Positions 1 through 5,605 of a stretch of 6,155 nucleotides of DNA are shown here, piece after piece. The notes beneath the pieces were generated by a model. That model made no database searches, had not been told where the DNA came from, and saw only the letters and a program-made list of their open reading frames with translations. Numbering within the stretch: position 1 is the first letter of the stretch; the number at the start of each line of letters is the position of its first letter. Made by a program: the position numbers and the translations under genes. The stretch spans positions 1 to 6,155 of the forward strand of contig JAZUIN010000096.1 of the NCBI GenBank assembly GCA_045642225.1. The letters run 5' to 3'. The DNA is from RUG191 sp045642225. Lineage in GTDB: Bacteria; Bacillota; Clostridia; Lachnospirales; Lachnospiraceae.

Positions 1-520
1 GCTTTTCAATTATATTCCGCCTACCGCCAGTCCCCTGACAGAAATGAATGAATTCAGCATTATTGGTTTTGGAAAAGTGTTTATCACGTTCGGTAGAAAC
101 TCGACTTCTTTTTATATCTTCTCTACGTCTGGTTGGCGCATTAAAGAAATCGGATGAGTCTGGATCTATGCCGAATACCTTTCCAATAGCCTGTCTCTCC
201 AGGGCAATAGTCCATGCACTTAAGGGTTTTCCATTCTTGCCACCCTTATCTACACGATACTGCAACCACTCGTTAGCATATTTTCTGGCTGACTTTAATG
301 TGGTGCATTCAGGGTGATGTTCATAGATGTAATTGGCAAAATACTTGGCATGCTTCCAGTAGCTTTTATAGGTGCTGTAGGAATAAATGTAATCCTTAGT
401 ATCACCATTCTTTTTGTCTTCCGCTTTGCTTCTGCCAGTGCCACTTTTGAGCATAAATGTGAGTGACTCATATATCTGCTGTTTTAGATCTTTGTGAAAT
501 GATTTGTTATTTCTTCCCAT
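1..520 (-). CDS. Tyrosine recombinase/integrase, N-terminal part (cut by window edge)
   Basis: This frame is open for 173 codons from ATG at 518-520 to the left edge with no stop, so the gene is partial. A strong AGGAGG (529-534) sits 8 bases before the ATG and fixes the start. Residues about 10-125 are basic and helical, as in the SAM-like core-binding domain that precedes the catalytic domain (for example YSTYKSYWKHAKYFANYI and LSAWTIALERQAIGKVFGI). Near the edge, after HFSKTNN, comes FCQGTGGRRNIIEK. This matches the start of tyrosine-recombinase catalytic domains, usually FxxxTGLRRxEL, where the second Arg is the first catalytic residue. The remaining catalytic residues (HxxR, Tyr) would lie outside the window. 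Such enzymes excise and integrate conjugative elements and phages by site-specific recombination. The resemblance to integrases of Lachnospiraceae mobile elements comes from memory of the family. Asn-Ile-Ile in place of the usual Gly/Ala-Glu-Leu after the RR pair is slightly unusual, so activity is uncertain. Confidence 0.75.
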   Translation of the reverse strand, partial: MGRNNKSFHKDLKQQIYESLTFMLKSGTGRSKAEDKKNGDTKDYIYSYSTYKSYWKHAKYFANYIYEHHPECTTLKSARKYANEWLQYRVDKGGKNGKPLSAWTIALERQAIGKVFGIDPDSSDFFNAPTRRREDIKRSRVSTERDKHFSKTNNAEFIHFCQGTGGRRNIIEK

Positions 521-582
521 ATGATTAACCTCCTGCCATTAAATATGCGGGAGGTATTAAAATACTAGATACCGTTTGAGAA

Positions 583-609
583 ATTATAGAAAAAAGATCC
601 GAGACACAA
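583..609 (-). promoter_or_regulatory. Weak candidate promoter for the integrase
   Basis: On the minus strand a perfect TATAAT lies at 588-583, about 60 bases before the integrase ATG. A poor -35 candidate, TTGTGT (609-604), lies 15 bases upstream, inside the mgtE terminator hairpin. The -10 is good, but the -35 and the short spacer are not, so this is tentative. A small inverted repeat (GGTAT 553-557 and ATACC 569-573, enclosing GTATT/AATAC) lies just downstream and could be an operator or chance. Confidence 0.25.
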
Positions 610-630
610 AAATTAAGTGTCATCGAATCT
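590..630 (-). terminator. Intrinsic terminator of the mgtE transcript
   Basis: Read on the minus strand, AGATTCGA (630-623) pairs with TCGGATCT (602-595), with one T-G wobble. After a single bulged base, GACAC (621-617) pairs with GTGTC (607-603) around a 9-base loop. Six T follow directly (595-590). It sits 24 bases after the stop of the MgtE C-terminal remnant and before the integrase gene, the expected place for the original mgtE terminator. Confidence 0.75.
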
Positions 631-653
631 CCTTGCTTTGAAATAATATGGAA

Positions 654-773
654 TTATGCTATGTGTAGCATATTAATTAGTAAAACCCAGGCTAATCCAT
701 AATATGTTATAACAGCAACAAGGTCATTTACAGTTGTAATAAGCGGTCCAGATGCGACAGCTGGATCAATATT
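654..773 (-). pseudogene. mgtE: MgtE C-terminal remnant (last transmembrane region), out of frame
   Basis: Thirty-nine codons ending at TAA (656-654) encode NIDPAVASGPLITTVNDLVA followed by a hydrophobic tail ending in INMLHIA. DPAVASGP-TT-ND is a signature of the last transmembrane segment of MgtE Mg2+ channels, and the Asp in it probably corresponds to the conserved pore acid. The frame differs from that of the N-domain frame immediately upstream, which stops at TGA (768-766) inside this remnant. The remnant has no start codon or ribosome site of its own and should not be translated. It is direct evidence that a full mgtE, usually about 450 residues, once stood here and lost roughly 290 residues internally. 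Confidence 0.85.
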
Positions 774-1128
774 TGTCCATTAATTCTACGATTTGAGCCA
801 TAGAATTATCATCCATTTCTTCAAGGACATCTACCGCGTCATCGGAATCCATGAAGCCTATGACTTTAGCTGCTTTCTCCAGATTTAATTCTTTTAAGTA
901 TTCATGTGCATCCTCAATGTATGAGAAAATTTCTGATACTCTTTCTGCACCAAAGATAGGGTAGATTTGTTTTCTTTCTTCTGGAGTAAGTTCTTCAAAT
1001 GCTCCAGCAATATCATTGTCATGGTAATCAGAAATCAGAATAGGCAAATCTGAATCTGTGATATGCTCACGGATTATTAATAGTATTTCTTGTACATAAT
1101 CATGATTAATTATTCTATTTTCTTCCAT
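766..1128 (-). CDS. mgtE: MgtE N-domain-only protein (truncated magnesium transporter)
   Basis: This 120-residue acidic protein matches the cytosolic N domain of MgtE Mg2+ channels. It has the repeated helical pattern of that domain, with ISDYHDNDIAGAFEELTPEE (33-52), the IFGAERVSEIFSYIED stretch, then LEKAAKVIGFMDSDDAVDVL and EEMDDNSMAQIVELMDK near the end. In intact MgtE this domain binds Mg2+ and, with the CBS domains, closes the channel when Mg2+ is plentiful. Here the frame ends almost exactly where the CBS domains should begin, and the last transmembrane segment follows out of frame, so no channel can be made. GAAAGGAA (1145-1138) supplies a plausible ribosome site. The gene diverges from mgtA across a shared 183-bp region. 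It is most likely a pseudogene fragment. A retained role as a soluble Mg2+-sensing or decoy domain is possible but unproven. Confidence 0.8.
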   Translation of the reverse strand: MEENRIINHDYVQEILLIIREHITDSDLPILISDYHDNDIAGAFEELTPEERKQIYPIFGAERVSEIFSYIEDAHEYLKELNLEKAAKVIGFMDSDDAVDVLEEMDDNSMAQIVELMDKY

Positions 1129-1183
1129 AAACTCAGCTTCCTTTCGGCTTTATTAATTGAAGATTAAATGAAAATCCATTGGT

Positions 1184-1189
1184 ATTATA
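1184..1189 (-). promoter_or_regulatory. Possible -10 element for mgtE
   Basis: A perfect TATAAT on the minus strand lies 55 bases upstream of the mgtE ATG. The 17-bp-upstream position reads AAGTAT, a poor -35, so any promoter here would need an activator. The 11-bp repeats at 1217-1249 lie about 27 bp further upstream and could affect it. Confidence 0.3.
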
Positions 1190-1216
1190 AATTAACGTAG
1201 TAGTTAATACTTAAAA

Positions 1217-1249
1217 ACAAGGAAAAAGCAAGAAAAAAGCAAGAATTAA
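1217..1249 (+). promoter_or_regulatory. Three tandem 11-bp units, likely operator for a winged-helix regulator
   Basis: Three consecutive 11-bp units read ACAAGGAAAAA, GCAAGAAAAAA and GCAAGAATTAA, placing CAAG at 1218, 1229 and 1240. OmpR/PhoB-family proteins bind such 11-bp direct repeats, one subunit per unit on the same DNA face. The array ends about 19 bp before the mgtA -10 hexamer, the usual position for activators of this family. The winged-helix protein encoded right after mgtA is the obvious candidate ligand. Bases 1223-1245 recur perfectly, inverted, at 4465-4487. The array lies between two divergent genes, so it may act on both. Confidence 0.6.
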
Positions 1250-1274
1250 TTGACTACCATATCAGTAATATAAT
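1246..1274 (+). promoter_or_regulatory. Candidate mgtA promoter
   Basis: A consensus TATAAT at 1269-1274 is preceded at 17 bp by TTAATT (1246-1251), a weak -35 that overlaps the end of the 11-bp repeat array. The closer match TTGACT (1250-1255) would leave only 13 bp and is unlikely to serve. A good -10 with a weak -35 next to direct repeats suits an activator-dependent promoter. Transcription would start about 30 bases before the GTG start of mgtA, leaving no room for a Mg2+ riboswitch in the leader. Confidence 0.45.
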
Positions 1275-1311
1275 GTTATGATGAAGATATCTATTCAGGG
1301 AGGAAAATATT

Positions 1312-3939
1312 GTGAGTGATATACATCTTACAAACAATAAAATAGATATATATGCCCATGCAAAATGGGAAGATGCAATGGCTGATTTTCATGTAACAGA
1401 AGATGGCCTGTCTGAAGACCAGGTTAATAAAAATAGAGAAAAGTATAGGGATAATCAAATATTAGAAAATAAAGCGGATACATTTATTTATAGGCTAAGA
1501 AGGGCGTTTGTAAATCCTTTTTCGATTATATTATTTGTTCTTGCTATTATTTCCTTTTCTACAGAGCTTTTGATAAAGAGCGGGCACAGATATGATTTCT
1601 CAACAGCAATTATCATAGTGTGCATGTTGGTTATTAGTGGTACGGTTAGGCTTGTTCAAGAAATGCGAGCAAAAAAAGTATCAGACAATCTTTTGAGCAT
1701 GATTGTTTCTGAAAATTTAGTAAGAAGAGATGGGCAGTGGAAAGTTCTATGCTCATCAGAGATTGTTGTAGGTGATATTGTTGCGCTAAAAGCAGGTGAT
1801 CGTGTTCCAGGTGAAATGAGATTAACGAAGGCAAAGGATCTTTTTGTGTCTCAGTCAATGCTTACTGGTGAAAGTGCAATATTAGAAAAAGACACAGAGC
1901 CCCTGACCGTTCCTAATATATATACATATGCAGAGTATAAAAATATAGCTTTTACAGGTTCAGCTATCATTGGGGGAACTGGAGAGGGAATAGTACTTGC
2001 GGTTGGAAATGATACTGTTTTTGGTGGAATAAAAGAAAAGACACAGGGGAGTAAGTCAAGCTTCGATAAAGGTGCAAATTCTATTGCAAAAGTCCTAATA
2101 AGTTTTATGTGTATTCTCGTTCCAATCGTATTTTTTGCTACAGGAATTACAAAGGGAGATTGGGGGACGTCTATCTTATTTGCTCTTTCTGTAGGTGTTG
2201 GTCTTACGCCGGAGCTTTTGCCAATGGTTGTAAATGCGTGTCTTGCCAAAGGTTCGCAGGCAATGGGCAAGAAGCAGACAATTGTAAAAAATATAGGGGC
2301 TATGCAAGGCTTTGGTAGTATGGATGTTTTATGTGTTGATAAAACAGGTACGCTTACTGGAGATAAGATAGTTCTTGAATACTATATGGACATTCTTGGA
2401 AATGAAAGTATGGATGTATTAGAAAGTGCCTTCTTAAACAGTGCTTATCATAGTGGCATGAAAAACCATTTGGATGAGGCAATCTTAAAGGCAAATGAAA
2501 TGCCTGGCAGAGAAGAGTATTTTGAAAAACTTCTTGAGGAACACAAAAAGCTAGATGAGCTTCCTTTTGATTATGAGAGAAAGATGGTTTCTGTGCTGGT
2601 TGACGGACCTGAAGAAAAAAGGATTATTGTTAAAGGAAATGTTGATACCGTTACCAAGCAATGCACAAAGATTAGTTTTAAGGGACAGGTTTTAAGCATA
2701 GATAAGGACAAAGAAGAAAGCATACACGTTGTAGTCGATGAAATGCTGGATGATGGTATGAAGGTCCTAGCTGTTGCTTATAAGCCATATGAGGACGAAT
2801 CATTATCCAAAACAGATGAGGATGAATTGATTCTTTTAGGATATCTTGCATTTTTTGATGCGCCAAAGGAATCCGCAAAAAGTGCTCTTGAAAAACTTAA
2901 ACAATTGCATGTTGAAACTAAAGTGCTTACTGGGGATGAGAGTAGTGTTGCGGTTTCTATTTGCAAGCGCCTGGGAATTGATATAACAGAGAAGTACTCA
3001 GGTCCTGATTTTGAGATGCTTTCTGAGGAAGAGAAGATTCTTGCAGCTCATAAGTGCACGCTTTTTACAGAGCTTACACCTAAGCAAAAAGCACGGATAG
3101 TAAAGATATTGCAAGACAATAATCACTCGGTAGGATTTTTGGGTGATGGTATGAATGATCTTCCAGCAATAGTGGAAGCCGATGTAGGCATTTCAGTAGA
3201 TCAAGCGTCTGATGTTGTAAAAGAAGCTTCAGATGTTATTTTACTTAAAAAGGATTTGAATGTTTTAGAGGAAGGAATATTAGAGGGTAGAAAGGCCTTC
3301 GCAAATACTAGAAAGTATATTAAGATTACGGCTTCGTCTAACTTTGGTAATATTTTGTCCATTGTGATAGCAAGCATTTTTTTACCTTTCCTTCCAATGA
3401 CATCTTTACAGTTATTATTGTTAAATATTCTGTACGATATTATCTGTCTCATTTTACCTTGGGATAATGTGGATGAGGATATTTATTCACTTCCACAGGA
3501 ATGGTCAGGAAGAAATCTGGGAAGATTTATGCGATGCTTTGGACCAATAAGTTCCATTTTTGATTTAGTCACATTTGGCATTTTGTACTATTTTATCTGC
3601 CCGAAATTAAGTGGTGGAAATGAAGCATTGTTTATTGCTCTTTTTCAAACAGGATGGTTTTTGGAATCTATGTGGACACAAGTGCTAATACTTCATTTAC
3701 TTAGGACTAAGAGGATTCCATTTATACAGAGTAGACCAGCCGCTTCTGTTATGGGAGTTACACTTTTGGGAATATTGGTATTTACAGCATTTGCATTTAC
3801 AGATTTGGGAGAATTGTTTGGATTATCAAAGATGCCTTTAGGCTACTTTGGATTTCTTGCTGTGATTGTCATTTGTTACATGGTCTTAGTATCTGTAGTA
3901 AAGCTATTCTATTTGAAAAAGCATCAGGAATTAACTTAG
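1312..3939 (+). CDS. mgtA: Magnesium-transporting P-type ATPase (MgtA/MgtB type)
   Basis: This 875-residue P-type ATPase imports Mg2+ across the cytoplasmic membrane using ATP. It closely follows the enterobacterial MgtA/MgtB pattern along its length. VNPFSIILFVLAIISF (67-82) and the segment near 98-111 form the first membrane pair. The actuator domain carries TGES (185-188). GVGLTPELLPMVV (295-307) is the family form of the ion-binding segment. DKTGT (343-347) holds the phosphorylated Asp343, FDYERKMVS (419-427) and KGN (441-443, usually KGA) lie in the nucleotide domain, with TGD (540-542) and GDGMNDLPA (611-619). The tail has ITASSNFGN (672-680), NILYD (705-709), GPISSIFD (744-751) and IPFIQS (802-807). 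Translation starts at GTG, with AGGGAGG (1298-1304) 7 bases upstream. Length is near the usual 850-900, with no damage. The winged-helix gene follows by 13 bases, so the two are probably one operon. Low Mg2+ is the expected inducer by family analogy. MgtA-type rather than Ca2+-type is well supported by the TPELLP, NILYD and GPISSIFD segments. Confidence 0.95.
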   Translation: MSDIHLTNNKIDIYAHAKWEDAMADFHVTEDGLSEDQVNKNREKYRDNQILENKADTFIYRLRRAFVNPFSIILFVLAIISFSTELLIKSGHRYDFSTAIIIVCMLVISGTVRLVQEMRAKKVSDNLLSMIVSENLVRRDGQWKVLCSSEIVVGDIVALKAGDRVPGEMRLTKAKDLFVSQSMLTGESAILEKDTEPLTVPNIYTYAEYKNIAFTGSAIIGGTGEGIVLAVGNDTVFGGIKEKTQGSKSSFDKGANSIAKVLISFMCILVPIVFFATGITKGDWGTSILFALSVGVGLTPELLPMVVNACLAKGSQAMGKKQTIVKNIGAMQGFGSMDVLCVDKTGTLTGDKIVLEYYMDILGNESMDVLESAFLNSAYHSGMKNHLDEAILKANEMPGREEYFEKLLEEHKKLDELPFDYERKMVSVLVDGPEEKRIIVKGNVDTVTKQCTKISFKGQVLSIDKDKEESIHVVVDEMLDDGMKVLAVAYKPYEDESLSKTDEDELILLGYLAFFDAPKESAKSALEKLKQLHVETKVLTGDESSVAVSICKRLGIDITEKYSGPDFEMLSEEEKILAAHKCTLFTELTPKQKARIVKILQDNNHSVGFLGDGMNDLPAIVEADVGISVDQASDVVKEASDVILLKKDLNVLEEGILEGRKAFANTRKYIKITASSNFGNILSIVIASIFLPFLPMTSLQLLLLNILYDIICLILPWDNVDEDIYSLPQEWSGRNLGRFMRCFGPISSIFDLVTFGILYYFICPKLSGGNEALFIALFQTGWFLESMWTQVLILHLLRTKRIPFIQSRPAASVMGVTLLGILVFTAFAFTDLGELFGLSKMPLGYFGFLAVIVICYMVLVSVVKLFYLKKHQELT

Positions 3940-3952
3940 GGAGGGATTATGC

Positions 3953-4447
3953 ATGAAGAAAAATATTGAATATGCAAATATAAATACCTCCTTAATCGGA
4001 TGGTTGATTGATAAACTAAAAGGTGCACCAGATGATTTGCAGGGACATAAGGAATTACAGACGCATTTGGAAGAGTTGAAAAATGGAAAATGTAGTTCAT
4101 TGATATTGGAAGCATCTGATGAAATGGAAGAAAAATATTATTCAGATAGCATAATATATAGAGAGATGGAAATTATTCCTAGATATCGTAAAGTATTGAT
4201 TGCGAAGGAAGAAGTATCTCTTACACCAAAGGAGTATGATATTCTATATTTTCTTGCTTGTAACCAAGGGGAAATATATACTAAAGAACAAATTTATAGA
4301 GCAGTATGGGATGATGAATATCTGATGGATGACAGTAATATCATGTCATTTATTCGTAAACTCAGAAAAAAGATAGAACCAAATCCAGATGCTCCAATAT
4401 TTATTCTGACAGTATGGGGAATTGGATATAAATTCAATGATAAGTAA
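3953..4447 (+). CDS. Winged-helix (OmpR/PhoB C-terminal type) regulator without a receiver domain
   Basis: Residues about 82-162 form a Trans_reg_C winged-helix domain: VSLTPKEYDILYFLACNQGE (88-107), TKEQIYRAVWDDE (110-122), the recognition helix DSNIMSFIRKLRKKIE (127-142) and the closing wing ILTVWGIGYKF (151-161). The first 80 residues are not a phospho-receiver: the length is too short and no DD/D/K acidic pocket is visible. They contain two amphipathic helical stretches (12-45) and Cys47, function unknown. GGGAGGG overlaps the mgtA stop and sits 7 bases before the ATG. Co-transcription with mgtA and the CAAG repeats at both ends of this pair suggest it controls mgtA and itself. What it senses cannot be read from sequence. 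Mg2+ or the neighbouring MgtE domain are guesses. The DNA-binding fold is near certain, the target is inferred. Confidence 0.88.
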   Translation: MKKNIEYANINTSLIGWLIDKLKGAPDDLQGHKELQTHLEELKNGKCSSLILEASDEMEEKYYSDSIIYREMEIIPRYRKVLIAKEEVSLTPKEYDILYFLACNQGEIYTKEQIYRAVWDDEYLMDDSNIMSFIRKLRKKIEPNPDAPIFILTVWGIGYKFNDK

Positions 4448-4464
4448 TTACAGGATAATCGTAT

Positions 4465-4491
4465 TTCTTGCTTTTTTCTTGCTTTTTCTTG
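4465..4491 (-). promoter_or_regulatory. Inverted copy of the mgtA-upstream CAAG repeat array
   Basis: Read on the minus strand, this carries CAAG at 4491-4488, 4481-4478 and 4470-4467, spaced 10 and 11 bp. Bases 4465-4487 are a perfect reverse complement of 1223-1245 (23 of 23). One G is missing relative to the first unit of the mgtA array, which explains the 10-bp step. It lies 18 bases after the winged-helix stop and upstream of the 4558 gene, whose only visible -10 candidate is TATTAT (4514-4519), with TTGTGA (4489-4494) 19 bp before it. It is probably a second binding site for the same regulator, but opposite in orientation relative to the gene it precedes. No terminator is visible here, so mgtA transcripts may continue into the 4558 gene. 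Confidence 0.55.
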
Positions 4492-4557
4492 TGAATTATA
4501 GACAGTAGGAAAATATTATTTCATCATTATGAAAAAAGTAAAGGAGTACAGAATAAT

Positions 4558-5205
4558 ATGATTAGATCAAATGTTGTAAGACTTACATGTATGCAAGCTG
4601 TTGCATATCGCCAGAAATTACCATCAGGTGGCTCGGGTATTGTTATTTTGAAAAAGGACGTTTCTCAACCTGGAATTGCATCTATCAGTAAAACATCAGG
4701 AGAAGCAATTTTGGCAGCGAATACTTCAGCTAATGAATATCCACAGGAAGCTTTTGCGGAGGCTATTGCTTTGACAAATGGTATGCCATATAGAAAGCTT
4801 GGTGGAGTTAAATACGTTGATGAGACAGTAGCTGAGATTGAGGATGAAGTTGTAGAAGTAACTCCAGAAGAGGTAATTGTTGATGGCGATGAATATCAGG
4901 CAATTATAGTTGCATATACCAATAAGAATGATAAATTTTCTTATGATCTTTTAAATAAAGATCTGATAAAACTCGCTAATAGCAATAAGCAGGTACAGGC
5001 ATTAGTTGCAGATGGAAATAATGAAGATGATATCTGTGTTTGTCTTGCTGGAATTCGTTTCAGAGATTTGACTGGAAATGCAGAACTATCTGACGAACAA
5101 GTAAAGATTATTATTGCAATGTTAGATGAGATTTACGATAAGGGAGTATTTAAGGAATTAAAATCAGAAATTAGAGGAATGCTTTCAAGTAGTAAAAGAC
5201 AGTAA
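4558..5205 (+). CDS. Uncharacterised 215-residue acidic protein
   Basis: I do not recognise this family. AAGGAG (4541-4546) lies 11 bases before the ATG, a slightly long but usable spacing. Residues 1-85 look like one small mixed alpha/beta unit with a Gly-Ser rich turn (LPSGGSGIVILKKD) and a conserved-looking stretch FAEAIALTNGMPYRKLGGVKY. Residues about 86-110 are a Glu/Val-rich linker (VAEIEDEVVEVTPEEVIVD). Residues 111-215 form a second, mainly helical unit with DKFSYDLLNKDLIKLANSNK and ending in LKSEIRGMLSSSKRQ. There is no signal peptide or membrane segment, so it is probably cytoplasmic. It sits between the inverted CAAG array and a strong terminator, so it could be the last gene of the mgtA transcript or a separate unit. 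Base and codon use resemble mgtA. A role in element maintenance or in the Mg2+ cassette cannot be told apart from sequence alone. Confidence 0.75.
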   Translation: MIRSNVVRLTCMQAVAYRQKLPSGGSGIVILKKDVSQPGIASISKTSGEAILAANTSANEYPQEAFAEAIALTNGMPYRKLGGVKYVDETVAEIEDEVVEVTPEEVIVDGDEYQAIIVAYTNKNDKFSYDLLNKDLIKLANSNKQVQALVADGNNEDDICVCLAGIRFRDLTGNAELSDEQVKIIIAMLDEIYDKGVFKELKSEIRGMLSSSKRQ

Positions 5206-5231
5206 AATATTTTGAAGATTTATTTCTTGCT

Positions 5232-5253
5232 AAATCGCAAGGAAATCGCAAGG
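5232..5253 (+). repeat. Tandem duplicate of an 11-bp unit in the terminator 5' arm
   Basis: AAATCGCAAGG occurs twice without a gap (5232-5242 and 5243-5253), placing CAAG at 5238 and 5249, again exactly 11 bp apart as in the mgtA-upstream array. Either copy can pair with the single 3' arm of the following terminator. CTTGC at 5226-5230 just upstream can pair with GCAAG in either copy. Confidence 0.75.
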
Positions 5254-5286
5254 TTTTAGCCATGTTGATTTCCCTGCGATTTTTTT
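5232..5286 (+). terminator. Intrinsic terminator, possible attenuator, after the 4558 gene
   Basis: AAATCGCAAGGAAATC (5232-5247) pairs with GATTTCCCTGCGATTT (5267-5282), a 16-bp stem with a single A-C mismatch and a 19-base loop, running into seven T (5280-5286). It begins 26 bases after the stop of the 4558 gene. Only 16 bases separate it from the ribosome site of the next gene. The second AAATCGCAAGG copy can form a competing, shorter 11-position stem with the same 3' arm. Confidence 0.85.
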
Positions 5287-5314
5287 ATGCTTGTTTATGC
5301 AGAGGAGGGAAATA

Positions 5315-5605
5315 ATGAAGCAGAAAAGAGAAGAACAGATAATTTGGGCTTACAAAATATGGACCATAGTATTAATTATATTATTCTTTTTCCAATCAAA
5401 TAGTAGATGGGCAATATTTTATGCGTGGTGGATTTCGACAGCAGTTTTGATGATGTATTTATTATGCAAGATTCTCTATATTTCATGGTTAAAGAAAAAA
5501 ATAATAGAAGACAAGCTACAAGAAATTATCACAGAAAGAAAACATAGGATGGTGATGGCACAGAAAGAAAATAAAGCAGGAAGACCTTTGGAGGAAGAAA
5601 AATGA
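5315..5605 (+). CDS. Small membrane protein, two predicted segments plus charged helix
   Basis: I do not recognise this 96-residue protein. I place the start at ATG 5315, because AGGAGGG (5303-5309) lies 5 bases before it. An in-frame TTG at 5291 would put that ribosome site inside the gene. Residues about 9-26 (IIWAYKIWTIVLIILFFF) and 32-58 are hydrophobic and Trp/Tyr-rich, with a short polar turn QSNSR between them, so this looks like a helical hairpin. Residues 59-96 are highly charged (KKKIIEDKLQEIITERKHR), probably a cytosolic amphipathic or coiled helix. Its stop overlaps the next start as ATGA, so the two membrane proteins are translationally coupled and may work together. It lies just downstream of the 5232-5286 terminator and probably depends on readthrough. 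Confidence 0.7.
   Translation: MKQKREEQIIWAYKIWTIVLIILFFFQSNSRWAIFYAWWISTAVLMMYLLCKILYISWLKKKIIEDKLQEIITERKHRMVMAQKENKAGRPLEEEK

Noticed and set aside
48..317. Plus-strand 89-codon open frame
   Set aside because: It lies entirely inside the integrase gene on the other strand, has no good ribosome site, and its translation resembles no family.
553..573. Small inverted repeat upstream of the integrase as an attachment or excision site
   Set aside because: Stems of only five bases in AT-rich DNA are common by chance, and no second copy or target gene end is visible in the window.
1129..1311. Possible M-box (Mg2+) riboswitch before mgtA or mgtE
   Set aside because: The likely mgtA leader is only about 30 bases and the mgtE side is a short AT-rich leader. 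I see none of the conserved GC-rich M-box elements and no terminator hairpin before either start.
1646..3452. Several minus-strand and alternative-frame open frames within mgtA
   Set aside because: mgtA is intact and strongly matched throughout; these frames are shadows with no ribosome sites or recognisable products.
4529..4561. Ten-codon leader peptide (MKKVKEYRII) whose stop overlaps the 4558 start
   Set aside because: No ribosome site stands at a proper distance before its ATG, and the AAGGAG inside it serves the 4558 gene. It is likely a chance frame.
5291..5314. Upstream TTG start for the 5315 gene
   Set aside because: It would place the strong AGGAGGG inside the coding region and has only the terminator T tract before it. 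ATG 5315 is much better placed.
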